Below, one piece after another: positions 18,701 through 26,302 of a stretch of DNA of 64,000 nt. The notes under the pieces were generated by a model. The model was not told where the DNA came from, did no database searches, and saw only the letters and a list, made by a program, of their open reading frames with translations. This DNA comes from Polyangiaceae bacterium (GTDB taxonomy: Bacteria; Myxococcota_A; Polyangia; Polyangiales; Polyangiaceae), in the NCBI GenBank assembly GCA_025937835.1, contig JAICQO010000003.1:83630-147629 (forward strand), read 5' to 3'. The position numbers and the translations under genes were made by a program. Numbering within the stretch: the first letter of the stretch is position 1; each line of letters begins with the position of its first letter.

Positions 18701-18936
18701 GCGGCCTCGACCGCGCCGCCTGCGTTGAGCTCACGGTCGATTTCGGCGCCGAGCTGTACCCAGGACGCAATTTTCTCGTCGGGATCGGCGGAAGCTTCAG
18801 CGCGCTCTTCGAGCTCTCGCAAGCGCAGCCGCTTCACCTCGGACGACTGGTCCGGGCCCGTGCCTTGCTTACCTTCCATCGCTGATTCGAACGACTGGAT
18901 CCGCGGCTCTTCCGCCGGCACCACGACGTCGTTCAT
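12739..18936 (-). CDS. Giant TPR-repeat protein (2065 residues)
   Basis: A 2065-residue protein almost wholly made of tetratricopeptide-type helix pairs, visible as repeating patterns such as ALLARLLKRTVLEWPGGAP, AARALERLFAEAARHEARY and ALSALGRLSFERGELARAEQ. It has no signal peptide or membrane helix, so it is probably cytoplasmic. Composition is extremely rich in Ala, Glu, Leu and Arg. Proteins of this kind act as large protein-binding scaffolds; the ligand is unknown. The start ATG (MNDVVVPAEEPRIQSF) is supported by codon bias beginning there; AGCGGAGATC gives a weak ribosome site. A small TPR-containing gene follows 16 bp downstream. No enzymatic domain is seen anywhere in the chain. Confidence 0.9.
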   Translation of the reverse strand: MNDVVVPAEEPRIQSFESAMEGKQGTGPDQSSEVKRLRLRELEERAEASADPDEKIASWVQLGAEIDRELNAGGAVEAALLARLLKRTVLEWPGGAPKWIERAVRGIENPRDCLSALIAALNQDGIEGPIAEQIAQALSEAAPDRKSMIEVLEVYGDVLERRLSEPERAAVKFREAAEHCAPDELGETIRLLERARAANPRDPELELRLVDLHARALDFKSLRLAVRRLAELRPDPGELSSLLLSLEPAAIAAAAPEGYASIIDELLPELVSRDATRARLLGAAKARVLLASKRLEAAASIYEELIETHANDEDVRAYVGLLELPATPEWRREKRRWLFEWRAATTADPVSVMMHWARVEEREFEDSAAALRTLERALEQAPLRSDTLLSLSRLKFLSGDTAGGLSALERLRTAEGANREPSAELELARELLARGHAPVALDVVASVLGQGSQNTSARELALELVARPETSVRAAELVLESASAIGPTERALALGALLETTEPLSKLDAAPGELVALRQGWLDQALAADAGAETSRVLERAASALGRDADAWQAIEERALDRGEPLSLVRAYERALASAEDVSTVEWLVKRLIRVVEQHLSDPRALTTGLLRMLTVQPDARWAFDRVKLSLSLERRWDVLFPLYERMIAAEKDPGERAALLDEAAVAARDVAGEPERAMRFWEEYSTLRPRDGRVDVALERLYERQRRLDKLSEHLSRRESSLSGAELVRLRERIAGLELEMGDGPGALAVLEDLLKLGNPSESALGLLERVLSLELPADAPSEAVEAQQKAARRAARLLHKEYLGRAELAAAARALAEELSRVTDEAERVRLLRESYDLSEQRRDGRASFDALGQLFLAEPEVQKHRHRLADLAIELGALAELSELEVQAAARVSDEALFVDLLRDAARIELGLGNAERAIALEQRVLDDAKAPEHQLVAARALERLFAEAARHEARYATLQRLAELEPDPERKRRVLVESARVALDDIGDPIRAAVAFRSLLDESPGDAQVLDGWVRALTQTEHHAELVQALSARAEATDDAALAREDLGYAARLQADQLENPEGAIESWRAIRSRFGRDSESFEALSALLESRGRFQELAELIADEAESGRGHGLLFTRLAEVHAAHTGDLAAALSAYRRAGELDRAADLLCETPSLLTDDPLPVLELVAELVKKERLLRAERVLRKQLAHYGQRRPKEAASVHVALSDVLCRAERQSEALAELVGAAERHPSNAAVLSALGRLSFERGELARAEQSYQALLVLIPHYPDAAKVSARAELYLALSELSRRRGEFEKADDQLEWAFEAALGSDTEARALERGLLRREWHPLLERAIVARLERSTRAEQRLDALVDLVEARRRAGGLDEALKQQARSLGRELEPELLSLSEGVRAACQRLIAVYDALPEPELALSLVERLLSNSAEAERLELELELGRRLLALPARADEGGERLWALVRADARCAEAAELLAGSPAGRGRLDELVSLLDDHATLAAAEGRAADAKALRWRIARVLSTAGRKEDALHAYLPLTDDEAYKQDARRRALELLEELGAPPEDLADAVDALLAVSDGPEVSELAARLVALADELGDSEYLERGLEHGFSADPARADLRERLLEVLDQRGEWLRLRDVLERAIERAPEPELVLRLADAHLQTGAPDRALDLLDTVGLRVAPARAVRRRRAATLEAAGRTEEALEELVELNQTYGDASEEIGSAIRRTRIWTDSERWALAAIEASSASGNQQELDEIVAHWVERGAHSAALLWQLGEQSRRAGAHTRAATVYRRLADIEQGDQRYLALVSLSRSLEAAGDSDAAVRVLENALSRTPDVAELHTALYELCGRRGERSKQARLLLDRALLAEPRERVRLLYEAADFLSGEGAHEEALEALSRLEGHEPEHLDGAVLKARVLRRLGRASEALALMQRIVQGEARPRGRPMARPFRELAEIHLAADELCEAYQALASAYQLDRSDTDTAWVFGMLAFELDQSESAAAALRAFLTLREHGPERKADPRVATAYVRLACIEQDRGQLASARRLLSLAAQSEPNDVEIRRLLAALGSP

Positions 18937-19209
18937 CCGCGATCTCCGCTGGCCGACGACGAACCTGTTCGCGCCTGCGATTTTCCGAACCAGCTCATCG
19001 GCATCTCGTAGCGTTCCTCGCGCGGGAGTCTAGCGATTGCCGTGCGCTGCCGCACCCCAATCCATGAGCCGTGCGGGTCGTTTCCAATCCGCTTCCAATG
19101 AGATCTTTTCTCGGGCGCGGACGTTCGGTGATGATTCGACTCTGCGCTCCCCGATCCGGCCTCGGATTCAGGCGACGCTCACTCGAAAGACTGAACGCCC
19201 TTGCCGGGT

Positions 19210-19482
19210 TCAGCGACCGCTCAGGTCTTCGCGCTGGGCGCGCGACAGGTTCACCCAGCGGCCCTCCACGCGAAATCGCGCCTTGCCTTCGGGCTCTGCT
19301 TCGGCTTCGGCTTCGACGCGCCGGCATTGCCGCACCTTGAGCCGCAGCGGCGCACCGGCCACGACGAGCTCGACCGTGGAGCCCGGAGGCGACGCGCGCT
19401 CCGCCTCGATCACGCCGTTTTCGCCCTCGATCGACAGCAGCCAGGCGCTACCTCCGCCCGCGACCTCGAGCACCCGCTTCAT
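19210..19482 (-). CDS. Small protein coupled to smpB, weakly PilZ-like
   Basis: 90 residues, starting MKRVLEVAGGGSAWLLSIEG. Its ATG overlaps the smpB stop by 4 bp (ATGA), good evidence that it is a real gene. The middle (GSTVELVVAGAPLRLKVRQC) and end (ARFRVEGRWVNLSRAQREDL) look like the strand pattern of the C-terminal half of PilZ domains, but the RxxxR and DxSxxG c-di-GMP motifs are not visible. It might be a degenerate PilZ-like fold or an unrelated small beta protein. Confidence 0.7.
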   Translation of the reverse strand: MKRVLEVAGGGSAWLLSIEGENGVIEAERASPPGSTVELVVAGAPLRLKVRQCRRVEAEAEAEPEGKARFRVEGRWVNLSRAQREDLSGR

Positions 19483-19964
19483 GGGCCGCGCCGCCCGCTG
19501 CGCATCGCCTGACGAGCCTCGCGGTCGGCCTCCTTGGCCTTGATGCTGTGACGCTTGTCGTGCGTCTTCTTGCCGCGGGCCACCGCCACCTCGAGCTTGG
19601 CGCGATTGTTCTTGATGTAACACTTGGTCGCGATCAGCGTCATGCCGTCGCGCTCGCGCAAGCCGCGCAGGCGTTCGATCTGCTCGCGGTGCATCAGCAG
19701 CTTGCGGGGCCGCGTGTCCTCGTGCCCGAACGCGGCGTGCTTCAGGTGCGGGATGCGCATGTTCTTCACCCACGCCTCGCCCCGACGGTCCACGTCGACC
19801 CAGGCTTCGGTCAGGTCTGCCGTGTGCTCGCGGAGCGACCGCGCCTCGCTGCCGATCAGCACCATGCCGGCCTCGAGCTTCTCCTCGATGTGGTAGTCGT
19901 AGCTGGCGCGACGATTCTGAGAAACCAGGCGGTCGCCCTGCGTCGTTGCTTTGCCGCGGGCCAT
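19479..19964 (-). CDS. smpB: SsrA-binding protein SmpB
   Basis: tmRNA-binding protein needed for trans-translation and rescue of stalled ribosomes. 161 residues, the usual length, with the family core NRRASYDYHIEEKLEAGMVL, the GSEARSLREHTADLTEAWV segment, IPHLKHAAFGHEDTRPRKLL and the basic C-terminal tail GKKTHDKRHSIKAKE that enters the mRNA channel. The ATG at MARGKATT was chosen; an upstream in-frame extension is Arg-rich and not family-like. The tmRNA gene itself is not in this window. Divergent from the DUF2238 gene, with starts only about 55 bp apart. Confidence 0.96.
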   Translation of the reverse strand: MARGKATTQGDRLVSQNRRASYDYHIEEKLEAGMVLIGSEARSLREHTADLTEAWVDVDRRGEAWVKNMRIPHLKHAAFGHEDTRPRKLLMHREQIERLRGLRERDGMTLIATKCYIKNNRAKLEVAVARGKKTHDKRHSIKAKEADREARQAMRSGRRGP

Positions 19965-20019
19965 GCTGCGCGACCAACTATCGCGCGGGTCTGCCTTTCG
20001 CAACTTTTTCGGGGGTTTG

Positions 20020-20724
20020 GTGCGGTTTGGGCGCGCATTCGCCCCCCATCCGCGGCGGCTTCCGGCTAGCCTGCTCGGCATCGACGCTTCAGCACGCCAA
20101 AACTACGATCGGCTCCCGCTCGTGCTCCTCGTGGCGGCGGTAGTGATTTGCCTCGCCACGGTCTACGCGCCGCCCGCGGGCCGCACCTCATGGTTCCTCG
20201 AGGTCGGCCCGGGCCTGGCCGGCATCGCCGTGATGCTCGCCGTGCACCGCCGCTTTCCGTTCTCTCACTGGGTGCACGTTTGCGTGTTCGTGCACCTTTT
20301 GATCCTGATCTACGGAGGCATTTACACTTACGCCCTGACACCGCTCGGCAACTGGGCGATGCACGCCTTCGACCTGTCGCGTAACCACTACGATCGCGTT
20401 GGTCACCTCGCGCTCGGCGTGTTCCCCGCCTTCACCATCCGCGAGGTCTTGCTGCGGAAGACCCCGCTCGTCCGCGACGGCTGGCTGTATTTTCTGGTGC
20501 TGTGCGTGGTGCTGGCGATCGCAGCTTTCTGGGAGCTGCTCGAGTGGTGGGTGACGCTGATCGCTGCCAGCGACGTCGGGCAGGCCTTCCTCGGGTCTCA
20601 GGGCGACATCTGGGACGCGCAGTGGGACATGTTGCTGGCGCTGGTCGGCGCCGCGCTGGTGCTGCCGATCTTCGCCCGTGCCCACGATCGCTCGATGGCC
20701 CGCGTACCCGGGCTCGGCCCGTGA
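20020..20724 (+). CDS. DUF2238 (YjdF-family) membrane protein
   Basis: About 234 residues with six hydrophobic segments and the DUF2238 features HWVHVCVFVHLLILIYGGIYTYA, then SRNHYDRVGHLALGVFPAF, AAFWELLEWW and the GDIWDAQWDM motif. Integral inner-membrane protein of unknown function. The start is uncertain: the GTG used here follows GGGGGT; a TTG one codon earlier is equally possible, and upstream in-frame starts overlap smpB. The stop overlaps the next gene's GTG (GTGA), so the two are coupled. Confidence 0.83.
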   Translation: MRFGRAFAPHPRRLPASLLGIDASARQNYDRLPLVLLVAAVVICLATVYAPPAGRTSWFLEVGPGLAGIAVMLAVHRRFPFSHWVHVCVFVHLLILIYGGIYTYALTPLGNWAMHAFDLSRNHYDRVGHLALGVFPAFTIREVLLRKTPLVRDGWLYFLVLCVVLAIAAFWELLEWWVTLIAASDVGQAFLGSQGDIWDAQWDMLLALVGAALVLPIFARAHDRSMARVPGLGP

Positions 20725-21491
20725 GCGACGAGGCGGAGCTCCGAGCCCTCGAAGACGCCGCCTTTCGCGCCTGGCCCGCAGCGGAGGTCGAGGAGCTCGA
20801 CGGCTTTCGTCTTCGCGCCACGAGCGGTGTCACCCGCCGCGCCAACTCGGTCTGGACCTCGGGCGAGCGCGCTTTCCGGCTCCCGCTCGAGCAGCGCATC
20901 GAACGCGCGGAGCAGTTTTACGAGGCGCGCGGCCTCGCGTGTTGTTTCCAGCTCACGCCACTCAGTGAGCCCGGGCTCGACGCCGTCCTGGCCGCGCGTG
21001 GCTACGAGCTCGACGCGCCGGTCGCGATCGAGCTCGCCTCGGCGACCGAGCTCGCTGCGCGGCCTGCCGATGCCCGCGTCCGCGTCGAACGCCAGCTGGG
21101 CGCCGCCTGGTTCGAGGTCTCGGCGGCGAAAGGCCGCTTCGCTGACGCGCAGGCCACTTACCGCGGCTTGCTCGAGCGGCTCGGCGCGCGCGCGGACTTC
21201 GCGCTGGCCGAGCTCGACGCCGAGCCCGTCGCTGTCGCGCTCGGCGTCGCGGACGGCGACTGGTACGGCGTGTTTTCGATGCTCACGCTGCCCTCCGCGC
21301 GACGGCGCGGCCTCGGCAGCGCGCTTTTGCGCGCGCTCGCCCGCGCTGCCCTCGAGCGCGGTGCGAGCCGCCTCTATCTCCAGGTCGAACGCGACAATGC
21401 TTCTGCGCGCTCGCTCTACGCCGCGCATGGCTTTCGCGAGCGCTACGGCTATCACTACCGCGTGCGGCGCCGAGCTCAGAGCGGGATGTGA
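20721..21491 (+). CDS. GNAT-family N-acetyltransferase
   Basis: 256 residues. The C-terminal half has a GNAT fold with acetyl-CoA-binding motif A, RRRGLGSALLRALARAALERG, and the strand-helix ending SLYAAHGFRERYGYHYR. The N-terminal half (about 1-120, FRLRATSGVTRRANSVW) is typical of two-domain GNAT proteins. The substrate is unknown. The start is a GTG overlapping the DUF2238 stop (GTGA). The 3' end overlaps the convergent gene by 16 bp. Confidence 0.87.
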   Translation: MSDEAELRALEDAAFRAWPAAEVEELDGFRLRATSGVTRRANSVWTSGERAFRLPLEQRIERAEQFYEARGLACCFQLTPLSEPGLDAVLAARGYELDAPVAIELASATELAARPADARVRVERQLGAAWFEVSAAKGRFADAQATYRGLLERLGARADFALAELDAEPVAVALGVADGDWYGVFSMLTLPSARRRGLGSALLRALARAALERGASRLYLQVERDNASARSLYAAHGFRERYGYHYRVRRRAQSGM

Positions 21492-21865
21492 GTCTCGATG
21501 CGGCGCGCCAGGCGCTGCACCAGCTCCGTCACCTCGTTACCGGTCTCGCGCGCGACCTGCTCGAGCTTGGGCGAGAGCCGCGACGCGTGCTTTTCGAATT
21601 CGCGCGTCATCCCGGCATCCAGCGCCTGCAGCCGGGTGAGCGCGCGCTCCGCCGCCTGCTCCACCGCCGGATCGACTTCACCGACGGCTTTGCGAGCCGC
21701 GCGCAGCAACAGGTCGATGCCATCCGCCAAATCTTCCGCCGCGCTGCGCTCGCGAGCGGTGGGACCGCCGGCCGCGTCCTCCGGCGGTACTCCCTGTGTC
21801 GGCGGTATCGCTCCGGCCGGGCCGGCAGCTCCGGCCGCCGATGCATTCACTTCTCGTTGAGACAT
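21476..21865 (-). CDS. Hypothetical helical protein
   Basis: 129 residues: a Gly/Ala/Pro-rich disordered start (about 1-40) then two long amphipathic helices (ADGIDLLLRAARKAVGEVDP, AVEQAAERALTRLQALDAGM) suggesting a coiled coil. No signal peptide. Overlaps the 3' end of the GNAT gene by 16 bp on the opposite strand. Codon bias supports coding; no family recognised. Confidence 0.6.
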   Translation of the reverse strand: MSQREVNASAAGAAGPAGAIPPTQGVPPEDAAGGPTARERSAAEDLADGIDLLLRAARKAVGEVDPAVEQAAERALTRLQALDAGMTREFEKHASRLSPKLEQVARETGNEVTELVQRLARRIETHIPL

Positions 21866-21937
21866 ACCCACAAGGTGTTCTCCGCGAGTTCCGCCGGCAA
21901 CCGGCGATACTCCGCAGAACCGGGGGAAATACCGACG

Positions 21938-23059
21938 CTACTGGCGGAGCGCGTCGCGCACGAACGGCGCGTGCCCGCGCAAGAACTCGGAGGTCCAGCC
22001 GCCCTTCACCGGCGCACCCGGCACGAGCAGACAGGTCGAGTCCGGCGTGCAGTTGTCGAGCTTCCAGGCAGCCCAGCTGATGCGCTTCGTGGCCGCCCAG
22101 TTAATCCAGGTGTTGGCCTCGTCGAGGCAGAGCTTGCCGTCCAGGCCGCCGTCCGCGTGCGAAGCGCCCCACTCGGTGATGAACAGCGCCACCCCACGGG
22201 TGAGCGCCGTCTCGGCGCGCGCGCGGAACTGGCCGGTGTGCGAGCACGAGTAAAAGTGCAGCGTGTACATCAGGTTCTCGCCGGCCACGGGTGAGCCCGC
22301 CGCCACGTCTACGTACTGCGACCAGTTCGGCGTCCCGAGCACGATCACGTTGTCCGGGTCGTTTCCGCGAATCGCGGCCACCACGCTCTCGTGATAGGCC
22401 TTGATCGTCGGCCAATCGAGCATCTCCGGCTCGTTGAAGGGCTCGTAAATCACGTTCGGCAGGTCCTTGTACTTCGCCGACATCTCGCTGAAGAACGCCA
22501 CCGCCTGCTCCTTGTGCATGTGCGCGTTGTGATCGTGAAAATCGATGATCACGTACACGCCGGCTGCCACCGCACCCTGCACCACCCGATCGACCTGAGC
22601 CTTGGCCTTGTCGGGGTTCGTCAGGTAAGCGCCCGACGGCTCCACGCCCATCGCCGCGCGGATCACGCTGATGTTCCAGTGATCGCGCATCCACAAGATG
22701 GCCTCGGGGCTTTCGGCGAAGCCTTCGTTCTCCCAGTTCAGCCACATGCTGCTCACCCCCTTGAGTTGTACGACCTCCCCGTTCGCATCGAGCAACTCGC
22801 TGCCCACCACCGTGAGCTGGCCGTGCGTTTCGACAGGGGGCGTGCCGCTCCGCAGCCAGCTGTCGTCCGTCTGCTGCTGCCAGGTGGAGGTTCCGGAGCC
22901 ACCCGCGCCCGGGGTGGTCGGGACGCCCGGCGTGGTGGGCGTGGTCGGCTTCGGCGTGGTCGCCGGAGGCGGGTTGTCGGAGCCGGGGTCGCAGCCGAGC
23001 GCGCCGAGACCAGCGCAGCAAGCAAGGAGCGTGAGGAAAGAGCGGACGGATCGCAGCAT
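21938..23059 (-). CDS. GH5-family glycoside hydrolase lipoprotein (cellulase-like)
   Basis: 373-residue secreted lipoprotein: lipobox LGALGC (Cys about 23), a Pro/Thr-rich linker (about 30-60) and a GH5 (beta/alpha)8 catalytic domain. The acid/base Glu is in VIYEPFNEPEML and the nucleophile Glu in ALFITEWGASHA, both intact; VIIDFHDHNAH and TLHFYSC are further GH5 motifs. It should retain beta-1,4-glucan or mannan hydrolysis on the cell surface. The ATG at 23059 (MLRSVRSFLTLL) was chosen because it opens the signal peptide; upstream in-frame sequence is Arg-rich noise. Confidence 0.92.
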   Translation of the reverse strand: MLRSVRSFLTLLACCAGLGALGCDPGSDNPPPATTPKPTTPTTPGVPTTPGAGGSGTSTWQQQTDDSWLRSGTPPVETHGQLTVVGSELLDANGEVVQLKGVSSMWLNWENEGFAESPEAILWMRDHWNISVIRAAMGVEPSGAYLTNPDKAKAQVDRVVQGAVAAGVYVIIDFHDHNAHMHKEQAVAFFSEMSAKYKDLPNVIYEPFNEPEMLDWPTIKAYHESVVAAIRGNDPDNVIVLGTPNWSQYVDVAAGSPVAGENLMYTLHFYSCSHTGQFRARAETALTRGVALFITEWGASHADGGLDGKLCLDEANTWINWAATKRISWAAWKLDNCTPDSTCLLVPGAPVKGGWTSEFLRGHAPFVRDALRQ

Positions 23060-23231
23060 GGTAGCGGTATTGGGATTGGAAAGAGGGTTACCGAGTGAGG
23101 GCGCGCGGCAGTCGCGCTCGCAACCCGCTCGGATGTAGGTTCCCGCGGGCGTCGATCGAAAAATCATAGCGCGGCCCGGAATCGGTTCCAGGCCTACCCC
23201 GTCTCCGGTGCGTTCGCCGCGCCCTGGGGCG

Positions 23232-24329
23232 TCAGCGCGGCGTCTCGATCGTATCGCCGTGAGCCGGCCGCGGCGCCTCGACGCGGCTTCCATTCACCAG
23301 CAGCGGCGCGAAGCGGATCGGCAAGCCGTGGCCGCGGCCGATCTCCGATTCCGAGCCCACGTGCCAGTGCAGGTGCGGCCCGCTGGTGTTGCCGGAGTTA
23401 CCGACCTCCCCCAGCTCCTGCCCGCGCTTCACGCGCTGCCCCGGTCGCACCAGAATCGAGTCCTTCTTCAGGTGCGCGAGGAACGAAAACTCGCTCGAGC
23501 CGTGATCGATGACCACGAAGTTACCTGGCAAGACGTAACGGTCGCGGTAATCGAGGCCGTGATCGGGCACGCCGTTCACGACGCTCACGACCTGGCCGTC
23601 GGCGGGCGCAACCACGGGCTGCTCCCAGGCCAGGTGCTGTTCCGGCTTCGCTCCGTCGCCCGTCGCGTCTTTGCCGTCCGCGCCGCGCCGATCCAGATCG
23701 AACGCGTACCACTGCTGGCGGTTGCCGACGTGGATGTTGCCGCTGCGCTCCGGGCCGCCGTTGCTCACGTACCAGGCGCCGCGCGCAGGCACGACGTAGT
23801 CGTTCTTGGACACGTAGTCGTCCGCCGGACCCTTGCCTGTGTCCGGCGCGTCGGCGAACCGCTTGATCCACAACCCCTGGATCACGCCCTGCTCGTCGAG
23901 CGCCACGCTGAAGTTACGCGCGCCGCGCTCGAAGAAGCCCCCCACCCAGACCGTGGTCAGCGGTGGCGCAGACGACTCGTCCAGCACCCGCGTGTCCGAG
24001 AGCTTTCCGACGGCGGCTTCCACGTCGCGGATCACGCCGAGGAACGCCTCGAGGGAGATCGCCTTCTGGAACTCGCCGCTGCTTCCTCGATAGACCGCCT
24101 CGGCCTCGCCGCCGTGTAGGCGTCGCACGATCGACGTGGCCAACTCGCCGGCCTTCGAACGCGGCGGCGTGGCTGTGGACGCGGCCGGTTTCGGGAGCTC
24201 CGGCGCGGGGGTGGGTCCGGGCGGCGCGGAGAGCAGCACCGGGGGCTTCGCGTCGGGGCAGCTCGCCGGCGCGCAGCCCGAGCCGAGCCCAAGCAGCGGC
24301 AGCGCGAGCGAGACCCAGGGCCGCGTCAT
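23232..24329 (-). CDS. M23-family metallopeptidase lipoprotein with DUF3887-like domain
   Basis: 365 residues. Lipobox LGSGC with Cys19, a Pro-rich linker, a DUF3887-like domain (about 60-155, SIVRRLHGGEAEAVY ... FLGVIRDVEAAVGKL) and a C-terminal LytM/M23 domain. The M23 signatures are GNIHVGNRQQWYAFDLD, VVAPADGQVVSVVNG and GPHLHWHVG, which supplies the HxH zinc ligand. It probably cleaves peptidoglycan cross-links or acts on another envelope peptide. The start is an ATG with the signal peptide directly after it; the next gene on this strand, upstream, ends 5 bp before it. Confidence 0.88.
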   Translation of the reverse strand: MTRPWVSLALPLLGLGSGCAPASCPDAKPPVLLSAPPGPTPAPELPKPAASTATPPRSKAGELATSIVRRLHGGEAEAVYRGSSGEFQKAISLEAFLGVIRDVEAAVGKLSDTRVLDESSAPPLTTVWVGGFFERGARNFSVALDEQGVIQGLWIKRFADAPDTGKGPADDYVSKNDYVVPARGAWYVSNGGPERSGNIHVGNRQQWYAFDLDRRGADGKDATGDGAKPEQHLAWEQPVVAPADGQVVSVVNGVPDHGLDYRDRYVLPGNFVVIDHGSSEFSFLAHLKKDSILVRPGQRVKRGQELGEVGNSGNTSGPHLHWHVGSESEIGRGHGLPIRFAPLLVNGSRVEAPRPAHGDTIETPR

Positions 24330-24334
24330 GAACG

Positions 24335-25036
24335 TCAGGGCGTGGAGGTGAAGCTGCCCCGTCGCCTCTGGATGGCGACGATGCGGCCGCCTTCGGTGAA
24401 GGCCTCGTCGATGCTGCCGCGTTGCGAGCGCTCGAGCTGCACCGTGACCGTGCAGCTGTCGTCCTCGTCCAACTCGGAGGTCTCGATCGAGCCGGCGGTG
24501 ATGGTGTGCGTTCCGTCGTCAGGGAGCTCGTCGAACTGGCGTCGGATGCACTCGCCCGACATGTCCCAATCCAGGTCGCCGCTTCCCGGCGGGTCCCAGC
24601 TGAGCTCCACGTCGTCGGTGGCGCGCGACGCCTCTCGCGGCGCGACCTCGAGCTCGAACGGCGCGGGCAGCTCGACGATTGAGGCCGGCGCGCTCTCGTC
24701 CTCCTCGGTGCGCAGGAAGGCGACCAGGAACTCCGTCCCCTCGGCATCCACCGGGAACGAGGCGGAATACACCTCGTCCGAGGTTTCGCGCAGCGTCTTG
24801 GTCTCACCCTCGACGGTGGCCTCGAGCGTGTCGCCGCCCGTCAGCTCCAGAAACGTGTTCGAGTTACTGCCGCCCACCTTGAGCTTGACGGTGACCGTGG
24901 AGCTGCCGTTGCCCTCCGCCTCCACCGTGATTTCCGGGTAGATGCCGGTCGTCCGGATGTCCGTGGACTCCACGGATTCTTTGCAGCCCAGAGCCAGGAA
25001 CACCAAGCCGAACACGCCAAGCACTCTGCTACGCAT
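24335..25036 (-). CDS. Hypothetical lipoprotein
   Basis: 233 residues. Signal peptide MRSRVLGVFGLVFLALGC ends in a clear lipobox, followed by an acidic, strand-rich body (YPEITVEAEGNGSSTVTVKL) with two likely beta-sandwich domains and two Cys near the end. The ATG at 25036 follows GGAGG by 5 bases; a TTG four codons upstream is less likely. It lies 5 bp upstream of the M23 peptidase gene and is probably co-transcribed. No family recognised. Confidence 0.75.
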   Translation of the reverse strand: MRSRVLGVFGLVFLALGCKESVESTDIRTTGIYPEITVEAEGNGSSTVTVKLKVGGSNSNTFLELTGGDTLEATVEGETKTLRETSDEVYSASFPVDAEGTEFLVAFLRTEEDESAPASIVELPAPFELEVAPREASRATDDVELSWDPPGSGDLDWDMSGECIRRQFDELPDDGTHTITAGSIETSELDEDDSCTVTVQLERSQRGSIDEAFTEGGRIVAIQRRRGSFTSTP

Positions 25037-25164
25037 CACATCCTCCAAGTGGCCCGATTAAGGCAATCACCATGCCACGCTCGGCTCAAGCCATTTCTGT
25101 TGCCGCGGCGCCAGTACGGCCGTGACATTCCGATCACTCGTGTATCCCACCATCGACACGCCGC

Positions 25165-25506
25165 ATGACCTTAGCCACCGTCCTTCTTCTCGCGATTTCC
25201 AACGTGTTCATGACCTTCGCCTGGTACGGCCACCTGAAACAGCATCAGGCGTCCCCGTTGCCCTGGGTGGTGCTCGCGAGCTGGGGCATCGCGTTCTTCG
25301 AGTACTGCTTCCAGGTGCCAGCGAACCGGCTCGGTGCGCGCGCCGGCCTGGTCACCGCGGAGCTCAAGACCATCCAGGAGGTGATCACGCTGGTCGTGTT
25401 CACCGTCTTTGCGGCGCTGTACCTCGGCGAGCCGGTGCGCTGGAATCACCTGGTCGGCTTCGGCTTCGTCGCAGTCGGCGCGCTGTTCGTGTTCAAGCCC
25501 TGGTGA
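25165..25506 (+). CDS. DMT-family small membrane protein (DUF486)
   Basis: 113 residues with four transmembrane helices and the DUF486 features SNVFMTFAWYGHL, PANRLGARAG and AELKTIQEVITLVVF. Such proteins resemble half-size drug/metabolite transporters that would work as dimers; the substrate is unknown. Single gene, convergent with the SDR gene. Confidence 0.9.
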   Translation: MTLATVLLLAISNVFMTFAWYGHLKQHQASPLPWVVLASWGIAFFEYCFQVPANRLGARAGLVTAELKTIQEVITLVVFTVFAALYLGEPVRWNHLVGFGFVAVGALFVFKPW

Positions 25507-25537
25507 CCGCGAGCGCGAGCGCGCGCTCTTGCCGGTG

Positions 25538-26302
25538 CTACCAGTCGATGGCGCGCCCGTCGCGGAAGAAGCCGCCGCTCGGACCGCCCTCGCCGAGCGT
25601 GGCTGCCCAGACGATGCCGCTCGCACCTTGCTCGAGCGAACGGGCAGCGCCGTTGCCGCCCATGCGCGTGCGCACCCAACCCGGGCAAATCGCGTTCACG
25701 CGGACACCGCGGGGCTCGAGCTCCCGCGCCGCGATGCGCGTGAACGCGTTCAACGCGGCCTTCGAGACGCTGTAAGCATTCCTGGGAAAACCGCCGAGCT
25801 CGCCCCTCCCCACGCGCTCGACGAACTCGCTCACGAGCCCCGCGAGCTCGGAGCGTCCGAGCGATTCATCCAAGAAACGGCGCCGGAGCTCGGGCGAAAA
25901 GCGCGACAGCTCGCCCATCGCGCTCGAAACCATCACCACGTTGGCGCCGGGCGCGAGCTTGTCGGCCAGGGTATCGGTCACGCGCAGCGGGCCCCGGTAG
26001 TTCACCTCCAGCGTGCGCCGGGCCACGCTGACGTCGAAGCCGTCGAACGAGCTGCCCGCGTTGTTCACGAGCGCCGACAGCGGCGCGTCCAGCTGCTTCG
26101 ACAGCGCCGTCACGGACTCGCGCTCCGTGACGTCGAGCGCGACGAAGCGCGCGCCCTTGCCGAGCGCCCGCGCAGCCGCCTCCCCGGAGTCGCGATCACG
26201 CGCCGCGACCAGCACCGACCAGCCGCGAGCGAGCAGCTGCTTGGCGGTCTCGTAGCCGAGCCCCCGGTTGGCGCCCGTGACGAGAGCAACCGCTCTGCTC
26301 AT
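25538..26302 (-). CDS. Short-chain dehydrogenase/reductase
   Basis: NAD(P)-dependent oxidoreductase of 254 residues. Rossmann motif TGANRGLGYETAK, NNAG motif in ALVNNAGSSF, catalytic Tyr and Lys in YSVSKAALNAF and the PG motif NAICPGWVRTRMGG are all present. The substrate is unknown; the sequence resembles the carbonyl-reductase-like classical SDRs. The start ATG overlaps the stop of the iron-permease-like gene (TGATG), so the two are translationally coupled. Confidence 0.93.
   Translation of the reverse strand: MSRAVALVTGANRGLGYETAKQLLARGWSVLVAARDRDSGEAAARALGKGARFVALDVTERESVTALSKQLDAPLSALVNNAGSSFDGFDVSVARRTLEVNYRGPLRVTDTLADKLAPGANVVMVSSAMGELSRFSPELRRRFLDESLGRSELAGLVSEFVERVGRGELGGFPRNAYSVSKAALNAFTRIAARELEPRGVRVNAICPGWVRTRMGGNGAARSLEQGASGIVWAATLGEGGPSGGFFRDGRAIDW

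Noticed and set aside
18937..19209. Possible tmRNA gene next to smpB
   Set aside because: I looked for the tmRNA ends and the Ala-tRNA-like acceptor and found neither; the stretch looks like a control region only.
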